Assembly: GCA_937128505.1 (NCBI GenBank)
Contig: CAKZMM010000018.1
Span: 1 to 64,000 of the forward strand
Source of the DNA: an uncultured Thermogutta sp.
GTDB taxonomy: Bacteria > Planctomycetota > Planctomycetia > Pirellulales > Thermoguttaceae
Length of the DNA stretch: 64,000 nt
Direction of reading: 5' to 3'
The translations under genes and the position numbers were made by a program. The first letter of the stretch is position 1; each line of letters opens with the position of its first letter. Shown here in pieces: positions 26,186 through 35,393 of this stretch. Under the pieces are notes generated by a model that was not told the DNA's origin, did not search any database, and was given only the letters and a program-made list of their open reading frames with translations.

Positions 26186-28474
26186 TCACCGGATCGTTTG
26201 AAACTCCGGCAGCATGAGAACTGTCCACAGGAAATCGGCTACCACCTCAGCGGATTGGGCCGGTTTTTGTCCCGACGAATCTCCCTCGCACAGCCACGCG
26301 GAGGCTGCCTGCAATTCTTCCGGTGTTGGAGGTCGGCACAGGGTACTCAGAAATACACGCTGAATCAGGTTGGCCGCCGGTTGTCCCTCAAAGAGCTTCA
26401 AAAGCCGCACACCCCCTTGATCGAGAGCAGCATGAAATTGTTCACCGATGCTCAAATCCAGTGCTTGCAAGGTGGTCATTTCCTCAGGCCTTGTGGAAAC
26501 CACAACGTCGCGAAGCGGTCGCCCTAAAGCCAGTTGCAGTGGATCTGCCGGCACAAGCGCCGCTCGAACGAATTCCGCGGGTTCCGCCTGAATGCCGAGG
26601 TTCGCGATGGGTTTCGCCGGAGCCGCCCCGGTCAATCGCCAGAGCGTATCCACAAATTGTTCGGCCGTTAATCGCCGCGGCAGCGGCCCCTGAAACACAT
26701 ACGCCTGGGACGAGCCATCCGGCCAAACCGAGGCGCACTCGGCCTGGTAAATCTTGGAAGTGGTCATATGCTCCAGCAACTTTTTAATGTCCCAGCCATT
26801 TTGGACGAGGTAACCGGCCAGATAATCAAGCAGGCTTTCACTCCACGGGGCATGATCCATCGCATCCACCGGGTGAACAAGGCCCCGACCCATGAGCCGG
26901 TGCCAAATTCGGTTCACCAGGGTGCGGCTGGTCCGCCCGTTCTCCGGATGAGTTAGCAGCTCCGCGTACTGCCGGAGCCGCTCCGGGGCTGGGGCAGCAG
27001 GATTGATCGAGCCTAATTCCGGAAAAACAAACCCGGGTGCGGCGACCTGCCCTGTCGGTTTGTCGCAGCGGTGAATCTCAAGCGGTTCCTCGGCTACGAT
27101 GGCCGCCAAGCCGTAGGCGTCGGTAAGTTTCCATTTATCCACGAAACTATCGTGGCACGAGGCACACTTCATGTTGATGCCCAGAAACACCTGGGCTGTC
27201 GTTTGTGAAAACTGAAGTTCTACTCGCTGACTTGCATTGACATTACCCCGCCATTTGATGCCGCGAATGAAACCTTCAGCCCCGGGGTCTGGCGTGATCA
27301 ATCCCCGAATGAAGCGGTCGTAAGGCCAATTTTCGTACAAGGCACGGTATAGCCATTCGGTGATCTGTTTCCGTCCCCCATCGATATAGCCGGTGCCCGT
27401 GTAGTCGTTCCGGAGTAGATCGTTCCAGAAACTCAGCCAATGATCCGCGTAAGCTCGGTGGTTGGCCAAGAGGTTGGAAATCAGTTTTGCCCGCTTGTTG
27501 GGGTCCCTATCGCCCAAGAACTCGGCCAACTCATCTGGAGTCGGCGGCAGCCCAATCAGATCGAAATAGACCCTTCTTGCGAACCGGCGATCATCGATCG
27601 TTTGGGGGAAGCTCTGCCCATTTTCACGAAAATACTCGGCAACCAGCCGATCCAACGGGTGCTCCAAGCCCGGTTCTTCCGGCGGAATAGTAACCTGACG
27701 TAGCGTCAGGGGTGCTTCATAAGCGGAAGGTGGCGCGAACGAGAAGCCTGGCTCCCATTGTAGCCCTTCAGCAATCCACTGGCGCAAGAGCGCAACTTGC
27801 TCGGGAGTTAATGGTGGCCCCTCCGGAGGCATTCGCAACACACGATCTTTCGTCGTCACTCTTTCGATTAGAATACTTTCGCCTGGGTTGCCGGGCACCA
27901 CTACTTCGGCTTCCAGAATGCTTTCGCGAGTGTTGAATGATATGCCTCCCTCCGCCGCATTGCCCGTGTGACAGGTAGCACATCGCTCGCGGATGATCGG
28001 CACGATCTGATGCGAAAAATCGATTCTGCCGTCACTCGGGGGGAAGGTGGGAACCTGCGGCTGGCCTGCAATATCCGGAGGATTGTTGACGGAATCAGAG
28101 GGTGATTGGCTTGCCGGCTCCGCAACGAGTGAGCTTGCGGCTTCGCTGGCCAATGTCGGAGGCTCAAGAAGACGCTCTACCAGCAAAGCCAAGTAATTCG
28201 GCAGACAGACGAGTCGATTTAACCAAACTTTAGAATCAACAAAAAGAAAGGCGGTCAACGGCAAAAGTAAGATCGCAGAGAAAACTCGCACATTCACACA
28301 TGGAGTTGATCCCCGCAAAAGCCCGCTCAATCGAGGTCCGCCCCGAGAGGCGGAATTAAGCTCCTTGCTTTTCGGTTGCAGCTCTCGTGTGGAAGGATCT
28401 TCGGGAACACAACAAGAAATCTGCCTCCGTAGGCCTTCAGCATCGGAGGGATTGTCGGTCTTTTCCTGCGGCAT
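26186..28474 (-). CDS. PSCyt1-DUF1549-DUF1553 planctomycete cytochrome-like protein
   Basis: A 762-residue envelope protein. One membrane helix at about 62-80 anchors it, with a soluble part outside. The PSCyt1 haem site is ERCATCHTGNAAEGG at about 165; haem binding is predicted from CXXCH. DUF1549 (PSCyt2) follows, with GLPPTPDELAEFLGDRDP and a second CXXCH in MKCASCHDSFVDKW. The C-terminal DUF1553 (PSD1) has NRIWHRLMGRGLVHPVD and LLDYLAGYLVQNGWDIKKLL. The product is shorter than typical members and lacks the LamG-like insert of its paralogue. GGAGAG lies 5 nt before the ATG. The DUF1501 gene follows. The family is thought to act in periplasmic breakdown of polymers or redox chemistry, but no reaction is established. 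Confidence 0.9.
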   Translation of the reverse strand: MPQEKTDNPSDAEGLRRQISCCVPEDPSTRELQPKSKELNSASRGGPRLSGLLRGSTPCVNVRVFSAILLLPLTAFLFVDSKVWLNRLVCLPNYLALLVERLLEPPTLASEAASSLVAEPASQSPSDSVNNPPDIAGQPQVPTFPPSDGRIDFSHQIVPIIRERCATCHTGNAAEGGISFNTRESILEAEVVVPGNPGESILIERVTTKDRVLRMPPEGPPLTPEQVALLRQWIAEGLQWEPGFSFAPPSAYEAPLTLRQVTIPPEEPGLEHPLDRLVAEYFRENGQSFPQTIDDRRFARRVYFDLIGLPPTPDELAEFLGDRDPNKRAKLISNLLANHRAYADHWLSFWNDLLRNDYTGTGYIDGGRKQITEWLYRALYENWPYDRFIRGLITPDPGAEGFIRGIKWRGNVNASQRVELQFSQTTAQVFLGINMKCASCHDSFVDKWKLTDAYGLAAIVAEEPLEIHRCDKPTGQVAAPGFVFPELGSINPAAPAPERLRQYAELLTHPENGRTSRTLVNRIWHRLMGRGLVHPVDAMDHAPWSESLLDYLAGYLVQNGWDIKKLLEHMTTSKIYQAECASVWPDGSSQAYVFQGPLPRRLTAEQFVDTLWRLTGAAPAKPIANLGIQAEPAEFVRAALVPADPLQLALGRPLRDVVVSTRPEEMTTLQALDLSIGEQFHAALDQGGVRLLKLFEGQPAANLIQRVFLSTLCRPPTPEELQAASAWLCEGDSSGQKPAQSAEVVADFLWTVLMLPEFQTIR

Positions 28475-29430
28475 GCGATCTCTCCGATGGCACGCTTAAG
28501 TTTGGTAAGGTGAAAAATGAAAGTGATTCTGACTCTTTTACTCCGCCCTCGTTTACTCCGCCCTCGGTAAATCGCGATCGACAAACGATTCCGGCCCAAG
28601 GGTCAAAAATCGCGTTGAGTAACTGATGAGCACGGCTTAAAAGTCGAAAACGATACCGCGTTGTTCTGGATTTAATACTTGCAGTTCGCGCAATTCGAGC
28701 GACTTAACGCCGTCAAGGAGTTTAGAGAGCGAATCCCTATATCCTCCAAAGCAAAACCCAACGGGCTGTGGGGGCTAAACAGCGATTCAACTTAGCAAAG
28801 GTTCTCGCGAAACATTTCCGTTTACCGAAGGTCCTGCGCTTCCTCAATTCCCGCAAGAAACATCCGCGTTTGAACCGCATGTCACCATTGTCGGCGAAAT
28901 GATTCAGCCGGCGGATTCTCACGCAGCTTGCTTTGTAGATTTGATGCCATTTTATCGGTTGAAAATGGCTTTAAAGAGCAAAAACAAAAAAATCAATCAC
29001 CGCCAGCACTTGTTTTTCGTAACGTTGCACTAACATCTAGTATTCAAATAACGTCGAAACTCGATTTCCCACAGAATAAAGCGGAGTACCAAAAAAGGCG
29101 GTTCGATTTCCTGCTGCAACCCGAACACCGCCATACCTTAGTTCTTCTGTGTCAGCGAGTCATGGACTCGATTGTATCTAAAACCGCCGATGCTCAAGCG
29201 ATCACAGTAGATTCCTGCCTGTTCGAACTCTTCTACTTACCTAAAGGGAATCTCGGCTCCAAACCCTCGCAACCAGGGTCACCCATTGTGCTGCGTATAT
29301 GATGCCAGCAATTGCGGCCCAAGTACTCGAACCCAAGTACTTTAACGATCAATTGAGTTTTCCGCATGCATCAAGCAGCGCGAAAGCCCTTTTCCTAGAA
29401 ACGTTCATCCTACTCCTGTAAAGGTTCACC
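28475..29430. other. Gap between the two cytochrome/DUF1501 pairs
   Basis: Nearly 1 kb without a convincing gene. It holds an exact 15-bp tandem duplication close to the start of the 762-residue protein gene; the promoter of that pair should be here. Confidence 0.5.
28537..28566. repeat. Exact 15-bp tandem duplication
   Basis: TTTACTCCGCCCTCG occurs at 28537-28551 and 28552-28566, about 65 bp upstream of the minus-strand PSCyt1 gene. Confidence 0.9.
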
Positions 29431-30918
29431 CTAAGCAATCAACCCCTCAACGACGTGACCGTGCACGTCGGTTAAGCGGAAATCGCGACCCTGAAACCGA
29501 TAAGTAAGCTTCGTGTGATCTACGCCCAATAGGTGCAGAATGGTTGCATTCAGGTCATGCAGATGCACCGGATCGCGAATAATGTTGTAGCTAAATTCGT
29601 CGGTTTCACCATAAACGATTCCCGGTTTAATGCCGCCGCCGGCAAGCCACATGGTGAAACAGCGAGGATGGTGGTCCCGCCCATAGTTCGTTTTCGTAAG
29701 CGTCCCCTGGCAATAGATGGTCCGGCCGAACTCGCCGCCCCAAACGATCAACGTATCCTCCAGCAAACCGCGTTGCTTCAGATCCAAGATCAATGCGCGA
29801 CATCCCTGGTCAACATCTTTGCATTGAAGCGGCAAATCGCGCGGCAAATCGTGGTGATGATCCCAACCGCGATGGAAAATTTGCACGAAGCGGACATCGC
29901 GCTCAACCAGTCTCCGTGCGAGCAAGCAATTTGCTGCAAAAGTGCCGGGCTTTCGAGCCTCCTCTCCGTAAAGTTCGAAGGTTTCTTCCGGCTCCTTGGA
30001 AATGTCCGTCAACTCCGGCACTGAAAATTGCATGCTGAAGGCCATTTCATATTGACAGATTCGGGTTTGAATTTCCGGATCTCCAAGCTCAGCATAAAGT
30101 TTTTGATTCAGCTCAACCACGGCATCCAGCATGTCCTTGCGAGCCGCCGAATCGACGCCGGGTGGATTCGTCAGGTAAAGCACAGGATCGCCCTGCGAAC
30201 GAAAGCTGACCCCTTGATACCTAGAGGGTAAAAACCCCGCCCCCCAAAGCCGCGAATAAATGGCCTGAGCATCTCGCTTCGCGCTCCAGGTGGAGTGAAG
30301 GACGACGAAGCTGGGCAAGTCCCGATTCATGGAACCCAAACCATAAGAGAGCCACGCCCCTAAACTGGGCCGACCGGGAATCTGGCTCCCCGTGAGAAGA
30401 TACGTAATCGCCGGATCGTGATTGATCGCTTCGGTGTGCATACTTTTGACGATGGCAATTTCGTCCACCACCGTTGCAAGATGGGGGAGAAGCTCGCTGA
30501 TCCATGCCCCGGACTGTCCATACTGCTTAAATTTATAAATGGAAGGAGCGACGGGAAACCGCGCTTGGCCGGAGGTCATGGTGGTCAATCGTTGCCCCAT
30601 GCGCACGGAGTCCGGTAAGTCCGCATCGAACATATCCAGCATTTTTGGCTTATAGTCGAAAAGGTCAATTTGTGAAGGGGCGCCGTTCATAATGAGGTAA
30701 ATCACCCGCTTCGCTTTTGGGGCATGATGAAGTTGCGTTAAAGCCCCGACCGGTCCCGGCTGATGCGGCGGAGGACCACTTGGCGATGCCGGGTCCGAAG
30801 CGGAAAGAAGCTTCGGGTTCAGAAGGGAAGCCAACGCAATAGGACCAAGGCCCCGAGCACACCGACCGAAGAACTGTCGCCGCGTTTCCAGTAAAGCGTA
30901 TTCCTCTTGAGGATCCAT
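29431..30918 (-). CDS. DUF1501 family protein, Tat-exported, sulfatase-like fold
   Basis: A 495-residue DUF1501 protein, paralogue of the one at 24022-25608. The N-terminus has a Tat motif, [15 protein letters not shown], right after the start; AAGGAG lies 6 nt before the ATG and fixes it. Signatures are [59 protein letters not shown] and [11 protein letters not shown]. The C-terminal [20 protein letters not shown] segment is the usual family ending. It follows the 1083-residue PSCyt1 protein gene on the same strand. Hydrolase activity is suggested by the fold family, but no substrate is known. Confidence 0.92.
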   Translation of the reverse strand: MDPQEEYALLETRRQFFGRCARGLGPIALASLLNPKLLSASDPASPSGPPPHQPGPVGALTQLHHAPKAKRVIYLIMNGAPSQIDLFDYKPKMLDMFDADLPDSVRMGQRLTTMTSGQARFPVAPSIYKFKQYGQSGAWISELLPHLATVVDEIAIVKSMHTEAINHDPAITYLLTGSQIPGRPSLGAWLSYGLGSMNRDLPSFVVLHSTWSAKRDAQAIYSRLWGAGFLPSRYQGVSFRSQGDPVLYLTNPPGVDSAARKDMLDAVVELNQKLYAELGDPEIQTRICQYEMAFSMQFSVPELTDISKEPEETFELYGEEARKPGTFAANCLLARRLVERDVRFVQIFHRGWDHHHDLPRDLPLQCKDVDQGCRALILDLKQRGLLEDTLIVWGGEFGRTIYCQGTLTKTNYGRDHHPRCFTMWLAGGGIKPGIVYGETDEFSYNIIRDPVHLHDLNATILHLLGVDHTKLTYRFQGRDFRLTDVHGHVVEGLIA

Positions 30919-31259
30919 GCGCTACTCCTTTCCGATCGAGAATTGGCCTAGGTCAGCACTCCTCGATTACCCATCGAAAAATCCCGACTTCCCACTATAA
31001 AATGAAGGTTGCACACCTCGAAAGCATTTCCCAATCTTTCGTTTTTTTTCCTTGTCCAGACCCGTGTCTTACCACTTTATCTTCGAACTATTTTCTAGAG
31101 GGACTTTTTCAGGGGTCTTTCATGTTTTTGCGGAACTTCGTTTTGCTAGCGGGTCTAACAAAATTCAGGCGCAAGTGGTGTTCAACCTTCCTACACGGGG
31201 GGCACCAAAAACTCCAAAATTCGCCTCCAGATCCCGCTTCGGGGCAACATCAGAGGAAA
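30919..31259. other. Gap between the 1083-residue PSCyt1 gene and its DUF1501 gene
   Basis: 341 bp without a gene; T-rich on the plus strand around 31030-31140. Nothing further is recognised. Confidence 0.45.
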
Positions 31260-34200
31260 TTATTTCGTGATGCTCTCATCGAGGTTTAGGAGCACATTAC
31301 ACACCAAGGTCCATGCGGCCACTTGGGCAGGATCAAGCGACTCGTCCCGTGGTGATTCGCCCACCGCAAGCAATTGTAAGGCTGCCTGCGGTGCCTGGCT
31401 AAATCGCTCATAATGTCGGTCGTACTGACGGATCAGCACCGCTAACTCATCTTCCTTAGGAGCTCGGGCAGCTACGAGGCGGAAACCATAAAGGACCCGA
31501 TCAGCGGTCGTTTCGCCCCCTTCTTTCATGAGCCGCTCCGCCATTTTTCGCGCCGCCTCCACAAACTGTACATCGTTCATCAACACAAGGGCCTGCAAAG
31601 GAGTATTCGTTCGGGCCCGGCGCACCGTACAATCCTCACGCGCTGGAGCGTCGAATGTGGTGAGATTTGGCGGCGGCGATGTACGTTTCCAAAATGTGTA
31701 CAAACTGCGCCGGTACAGTTTTTCTCCATGATCCTGCACAAATCGGGCCGTGTTGCTGGTGGTGTAACCCACAGCCTCCCAAAGCCCCGAGGGCTGGTAA
31801 GGCTTCACGCTTGGCCCACCCACTTGTTCGACCAATAGGCCGCTGACAAATAACGCGGTATCACGAATGGCTTCCGCATCCAGCCGAAAGCGAGGCCCGC
31901 GCCCAAGGAGCCGGTTTTCCGGATCTCGAGCGAGAAGCTCCGGAGTCACTTTAGCAGATTGGCGATAGGTGGCCGAAGTGAGAATCAGTCGTAACAAGTG
32001 TTGGACATCCCACCCACTTTCAATGAATTCCACGGCCAGCCAATCCAGCAGCTCAGGATGCGTGGGCCGCTCCCCCTGGCTACCAAAATCCTCCGCCGTT
32101 TTGACTAAGCCCACACCAAAAATTTGCTGCCAGATCCGGTTCACCGCCACTCGGGCGGTCAGCGGATTTCCTCGGTCCACCAACCATTGAGCCAGACCTA
32201 AGCGGTTACGCGGTGCCTCGGCTTGTAGGGGCGCAAAAGCGGCCGGCACGTTGGGTTCCACTTTTTCCCGGGGCTTTTCATAATCGCCTCGTTCCAAAAC
32301 AAATGCCTCCCGCGGTTGCGGCAGATCGGCCGAGACCAACGTCCCAGGAATTTGCTGATCCAACTCGGCCAAGCGTTTTTCAATTTCGCTTCGCCGCGTC
32401 AACAGCGGTGAACACTTCTCGCGAGTTTCGGGATACACATGCATGAGAAAATACTCGCGAAGTTGCTTTTTCTCGTCTTCAGAACGCTGATCGGCGGGCT
32501 TTCCAAGGATCGTCTTGATGCTATCCGGCAACCCCTCATAGTTCACTTGCTTCTGGATAAGTTCCCAACGACGAAGAGAATAGATAGGCTCATCCGGCTG
32601 AGGTACTTTGGTCACCACCCCCGCTGAATCCCAGTAAACGGTTCCTCCGAATTGCGTGAAGGCCCAGCCGTTGATGGCTCCCCCGGGCTTCAGGCCCACT
32701 TTACCAATCGGTACCTCCAAGCGTATCCATTGCCCTAATGGCGGTAAGTCGCCAATCCGCTGGCGGCTCGGCGTGTTGTCTGTACCCCACTCGATGAGAT
32801 TCTCGCCCCAATACGCACGGTGTTCCCACGATCCATCGTTCCACTGAAGCATGAGTTGTCGCGGCGGATTTGCCGGATCCAAATATACATAAGCGAAAAG
32901 CAGATCACCGGCACCGGGTTTAAGCGGCAGCTGTGCCCCGGTGAAGAAATGTTGGCTCCGCCCCTCCGCACTTCGACGAACGGCTTTCTGGCCACTATGC
33001 ACAGGATGCTCCGGGCCCGTAACAAAGTCCCAAGCAGGCCCTTCTGCTTGAAGCTGGGCCCCCGGCGGCACCTCGTCATCGATCCAGACGAACTCCCGCG
33101 GCTCCAATTTTAGATTTTCCGTGGCAGCCTCCGGATCCTCGTACTGGACAGAGGCCAAAATTTCCTCAACTGAGTTTTTAATCGATTCCATCTCCGACTG
33201 GAGCCGCGACTGCTCGGCTGCTTGCTCAGGGCTCGGCAACCGCACGACTGGCGGCGTCAACGCGATGTTCCCGTCCATGGCCGGATCAGCCATACTGTAA
33301 AAGAAGGCGTACATGCGATAGTAGTCGCGTTGGCTGATCGGGTCGTACTTATGGTCATGACATTGCGCACACCCCAAAGTAAGCCCCAAGAATGCAGTTC
33401 CTATAGCATTAGTTCGATCGACGGCATATCGCACAAGGACTTCGGCATCGATAGAGCCACCTTCGCTGGTCGTGACATTGCATCGGTTGAAGCCAGAAGC
33501 CACCCGCTGCTCCAAAGTTGCTTCCGGCAACAAATCACCCGCAACCTGCTCAATGATGAATTGGTCATAAGGCTTATTCTGCTGGAATGCTTGGATCACC
33601 CAATCGCGGTATGGCCACATTGACCGATAATTATCCAGGTGCAGCCCGTGGGTATCGCCATAGCGAGCCACGTCGAGCCAGTACCGGGCCATATGTTCGC
33701 CATATCGGGGCGACGCGAATAGCCGATCTAAAACCCTTTCGTAAGCTCCGGAATCGTTGTCGGCCAGGAAAGCATCGACCTCGGCCGGCGTGGGCGGTAG
33801 ACCGGTCAGGTCGAGAGTTACACGGCGGATCAGCGTGACTTTGTCGGCCTCCGGAGACGGGGCGAGCCCTTCGGCCTCCAGCCGGGCCAAAATAAAGCGG
33901 TCGATGGGATTCCGGCACCACGCATCGTTTCGCACGGATGGAAGCGCAGGTCGTTGGGGGACCACGAAGGACCAATGTTCCTCCCAATTGGCCCCCTCAT
34001 CGATCCAACGACCGATTAGTTCGATTTCGTGCTCGGAGAGGCTCTTTCCGAAGCTCGGCGGGGGCATTCGTTCTGCGGGATTGGGGGTCGTAATACGCCG
34101 GAAAAGTTCACTATCTTTGCGACTACCCGGCTCAACAACGCCATACACCTCCTCCGAGCCTAGGAGTCCCCCTTTCAGATCGAGCCGCAAGTCGGCCTTT

Positions 34201-34511
34201 CGGGCCTGGTCGTCCGGACCGTGGCACGTGAAGCAATTGTCCGACAAGATCGGACGAATTTGCCGGTCGAAATCCACACCGTGTTTAGCACCAGGCTCGA
34301 CGGCAAAAGCCAGTGGATCAATAGTGCTAAGACCTACCCATATTGGCAGGACAATTAAGAAAGCGAGCAAGCTGCTGCAAAGTACTTCCGAATTGAGGAA
34401 CACCGAATGGTCTGGACTAAGAGCTAATTTCCCTTTCAAGAGCCGGGACAAATTGCAAGTCAATTTGAGGAATTGGCCCGGGGCCCCGCCAAACTCAGAC
34501 GACCGACTCAT
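31260..34511 (-). CDS. PSCyt1-DUF1549-LamG-like-DUF1553 protein
   Basis: A 1083-residue envelope protein anchored by one helix at about 47-65. The PSCyt1 domain (about 78-165) has the haem motif [22 protein letters not shown]1549 (about 195-400) has [35 protein letters not shown] and a second CXXCH in [13 protein letters not shown]. Next comes a coiled coil ([19 protein letters not shown]) and an inserted beta domain (about 480-650) resembling LamG/concanavalin-type carbohydrate-binding folds. DUF1553 completes it (about 740-1070), with [20 protein letters not shown] and [20 protein letters not shown]. This is the full-length version of the family. It pairs with the DUF1501 gene downstream; the insert suggests glycan contact, which is inference. 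Confidence 0.92.
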   Translation of the reverse strand: MSRSSEFGGAPGQFLKLTCNLSRLLKGKLALSPDHSVFLNSEVLCSSLLAFLIVLPIWVGLSTIDPLAFAVEPGAKHGVDFDRQIRPILSDNCFTCHGPDDQARKADLRLDLKGGLLGSEEVYGVVEPGSRKDSELFRRITTPNPAERMPPPSFGKSLSEHEIELIGRWIDEGANWEEHWSFVVPQRPALPSVRNDAWCRNPIDRFILARLEAEGLAPSPEADKVTLIRRVTLDLTGLPPTPAEVDAFLADNDSGAYERVLDRLFASPRYGEHMARYWLDVARYGDTHGLHLDNYRSMWPYRDWVIQAFQQNKPYDQFIIEQVAGDLLPEATLEQRVASGFNRCNVTTSEGGSIDAEVLVRYAVDRTNAIGTAFLGLTLGCAQCHDHKYDPISQRDYYRMYAFFYSMADPAMDGNIALTPPVVRLPSPEQAAEQSRLQSEMESIKNSVEEILASVQYEDPEAATENLKLEPREFVWIDDEVPPGAQLQAEGPAWDFVTGPEHPVHSGQKAVRRSAEGRSQHFFTGAQLPLKPGAGDLLFAYVYLDPANPPRQLMLQWNDGSWEHRAYWGENLIEWGTDNTPSRQRIGDLPPLGQWIRLEVPIGKVGLKPGGAINGWAFTQFGGTVYWDSAGVVTKVPQPDEPIYSLRRWELIQKQVNYEGLPDSIKTILGKPADQRSEDEKKQLREYFLMHVYPETREKCSPLLTRRSEIEKRLAELDQQIPGTLVSADLPQPREAFVLERGDYEKPREKVEPNVPAAFAPLQAEAPRNRLGLAQWLVDRGNPLTARVAVNRIWQQIFGVGLVKTAEDFGSQGERPTHPELLDWLAVEFIESGWDVQHLLRLILTSATYRQSAKVTPELLARDPENRLLGRGPRFRLDAEAIRDTALFVSGLLVEQVGGPSVKPYQPSGLWEAVGYTTSNTARFVQDHGEKLYRRSLYTFWKRTSPPPNLTTFDAPAREDCTVRRARTNTPLQALVLMNDVQFVEAARKMAERLMKEGGETTADRVLYGFRLVAARAPKEDELAVLIRQYDRHYERFSQAPQAALQLLAVGESPRDESLDPAQVAAWTLVCNVLLNLDESITK

Positions 34512-35393
34512 GAGTTTGTCCCCTTTTTACCCGATGAAAAGAACGGGTCTAGCTTTATTACGGTCGACTTGTTGAGGGATTTCCACCTTCTGGTGGCCGA
34601 AGCGCGGGTGGCGACGTTGCCTCCGGCGCGAGATTTGTCAAGACTCCTAAATGCCTTTGAGAACGCCACTCTCTTTGTGCCTATGAGAGGGCGACTCTTT
34701 TCCTTTCCTCTGGGCGATCCGGTAGAGACGGACTGTCCATTGCTTCCTTTGGCCGCCACTTTCGCGAGGGGTAAGGCAAACCTCCGCTGCACTTTTCGGC
34801 GAGACTAAAAGCTCCCGAGCAATCGCAAATTCGGACGTACCCCACGATTTGATTGGGAATAACGGCGATTAAAGTTTTCACCCGGGGAGATATACAAAAT
34901 AATCTGACTCATTTGTCAATAACTATTTTCCAGGCGCGATCTGCGATCGTCAAGGAGACTGCCAGAACAAATTCTCAAGTCGGGGGGTAAATGGTCCGCC
35001 TAAAGGTGGTATCGATGAGAGGAACTCACTTAACCTATTTGCATCAAGGCAAGGCTTTTCCGAAAAAAATCTTTAACAACGCAAAAACCCTACACCGCAC
35101 CCGTAAATAACACTCCTCGAATGATCATATATATGCCAAACATAATTACATGTTCGTCACTCTGGAGATGACATATTCCATGTCTCTTCTTACGCGAACA
35201 GCACCTTGACAGGAGAACTCGTGATGGATTAGCTCGAGAACGAGTAGGGGATTGCCTTAGGCCTACTTTTGAGCCCGCACACCGCCTGCGAACCGACCGC
35301 TCCCCTATGCAAAATCGGTCACGCGTTAAGTCGCCCCCCACTGAGTGCGCAACCGCCGAGAAAACGTGAACGAAACTCAAGTGCACAAAGCAC
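34512..35393. other. Gap between the octaheme cytochrome and PSCyt1 genes
   Basis: About 880 bp without a convincing gene and without a clear terminator. The stretch after 34900 is AT-rich. Confidence 0.5.

Noticed and set aside
28928-29302. Open frame of 124 codons between the cytochrome/DUF1501 pairs
   Set aside because: No motif, signal or ribosome-binding site; composition does not suggest protein.
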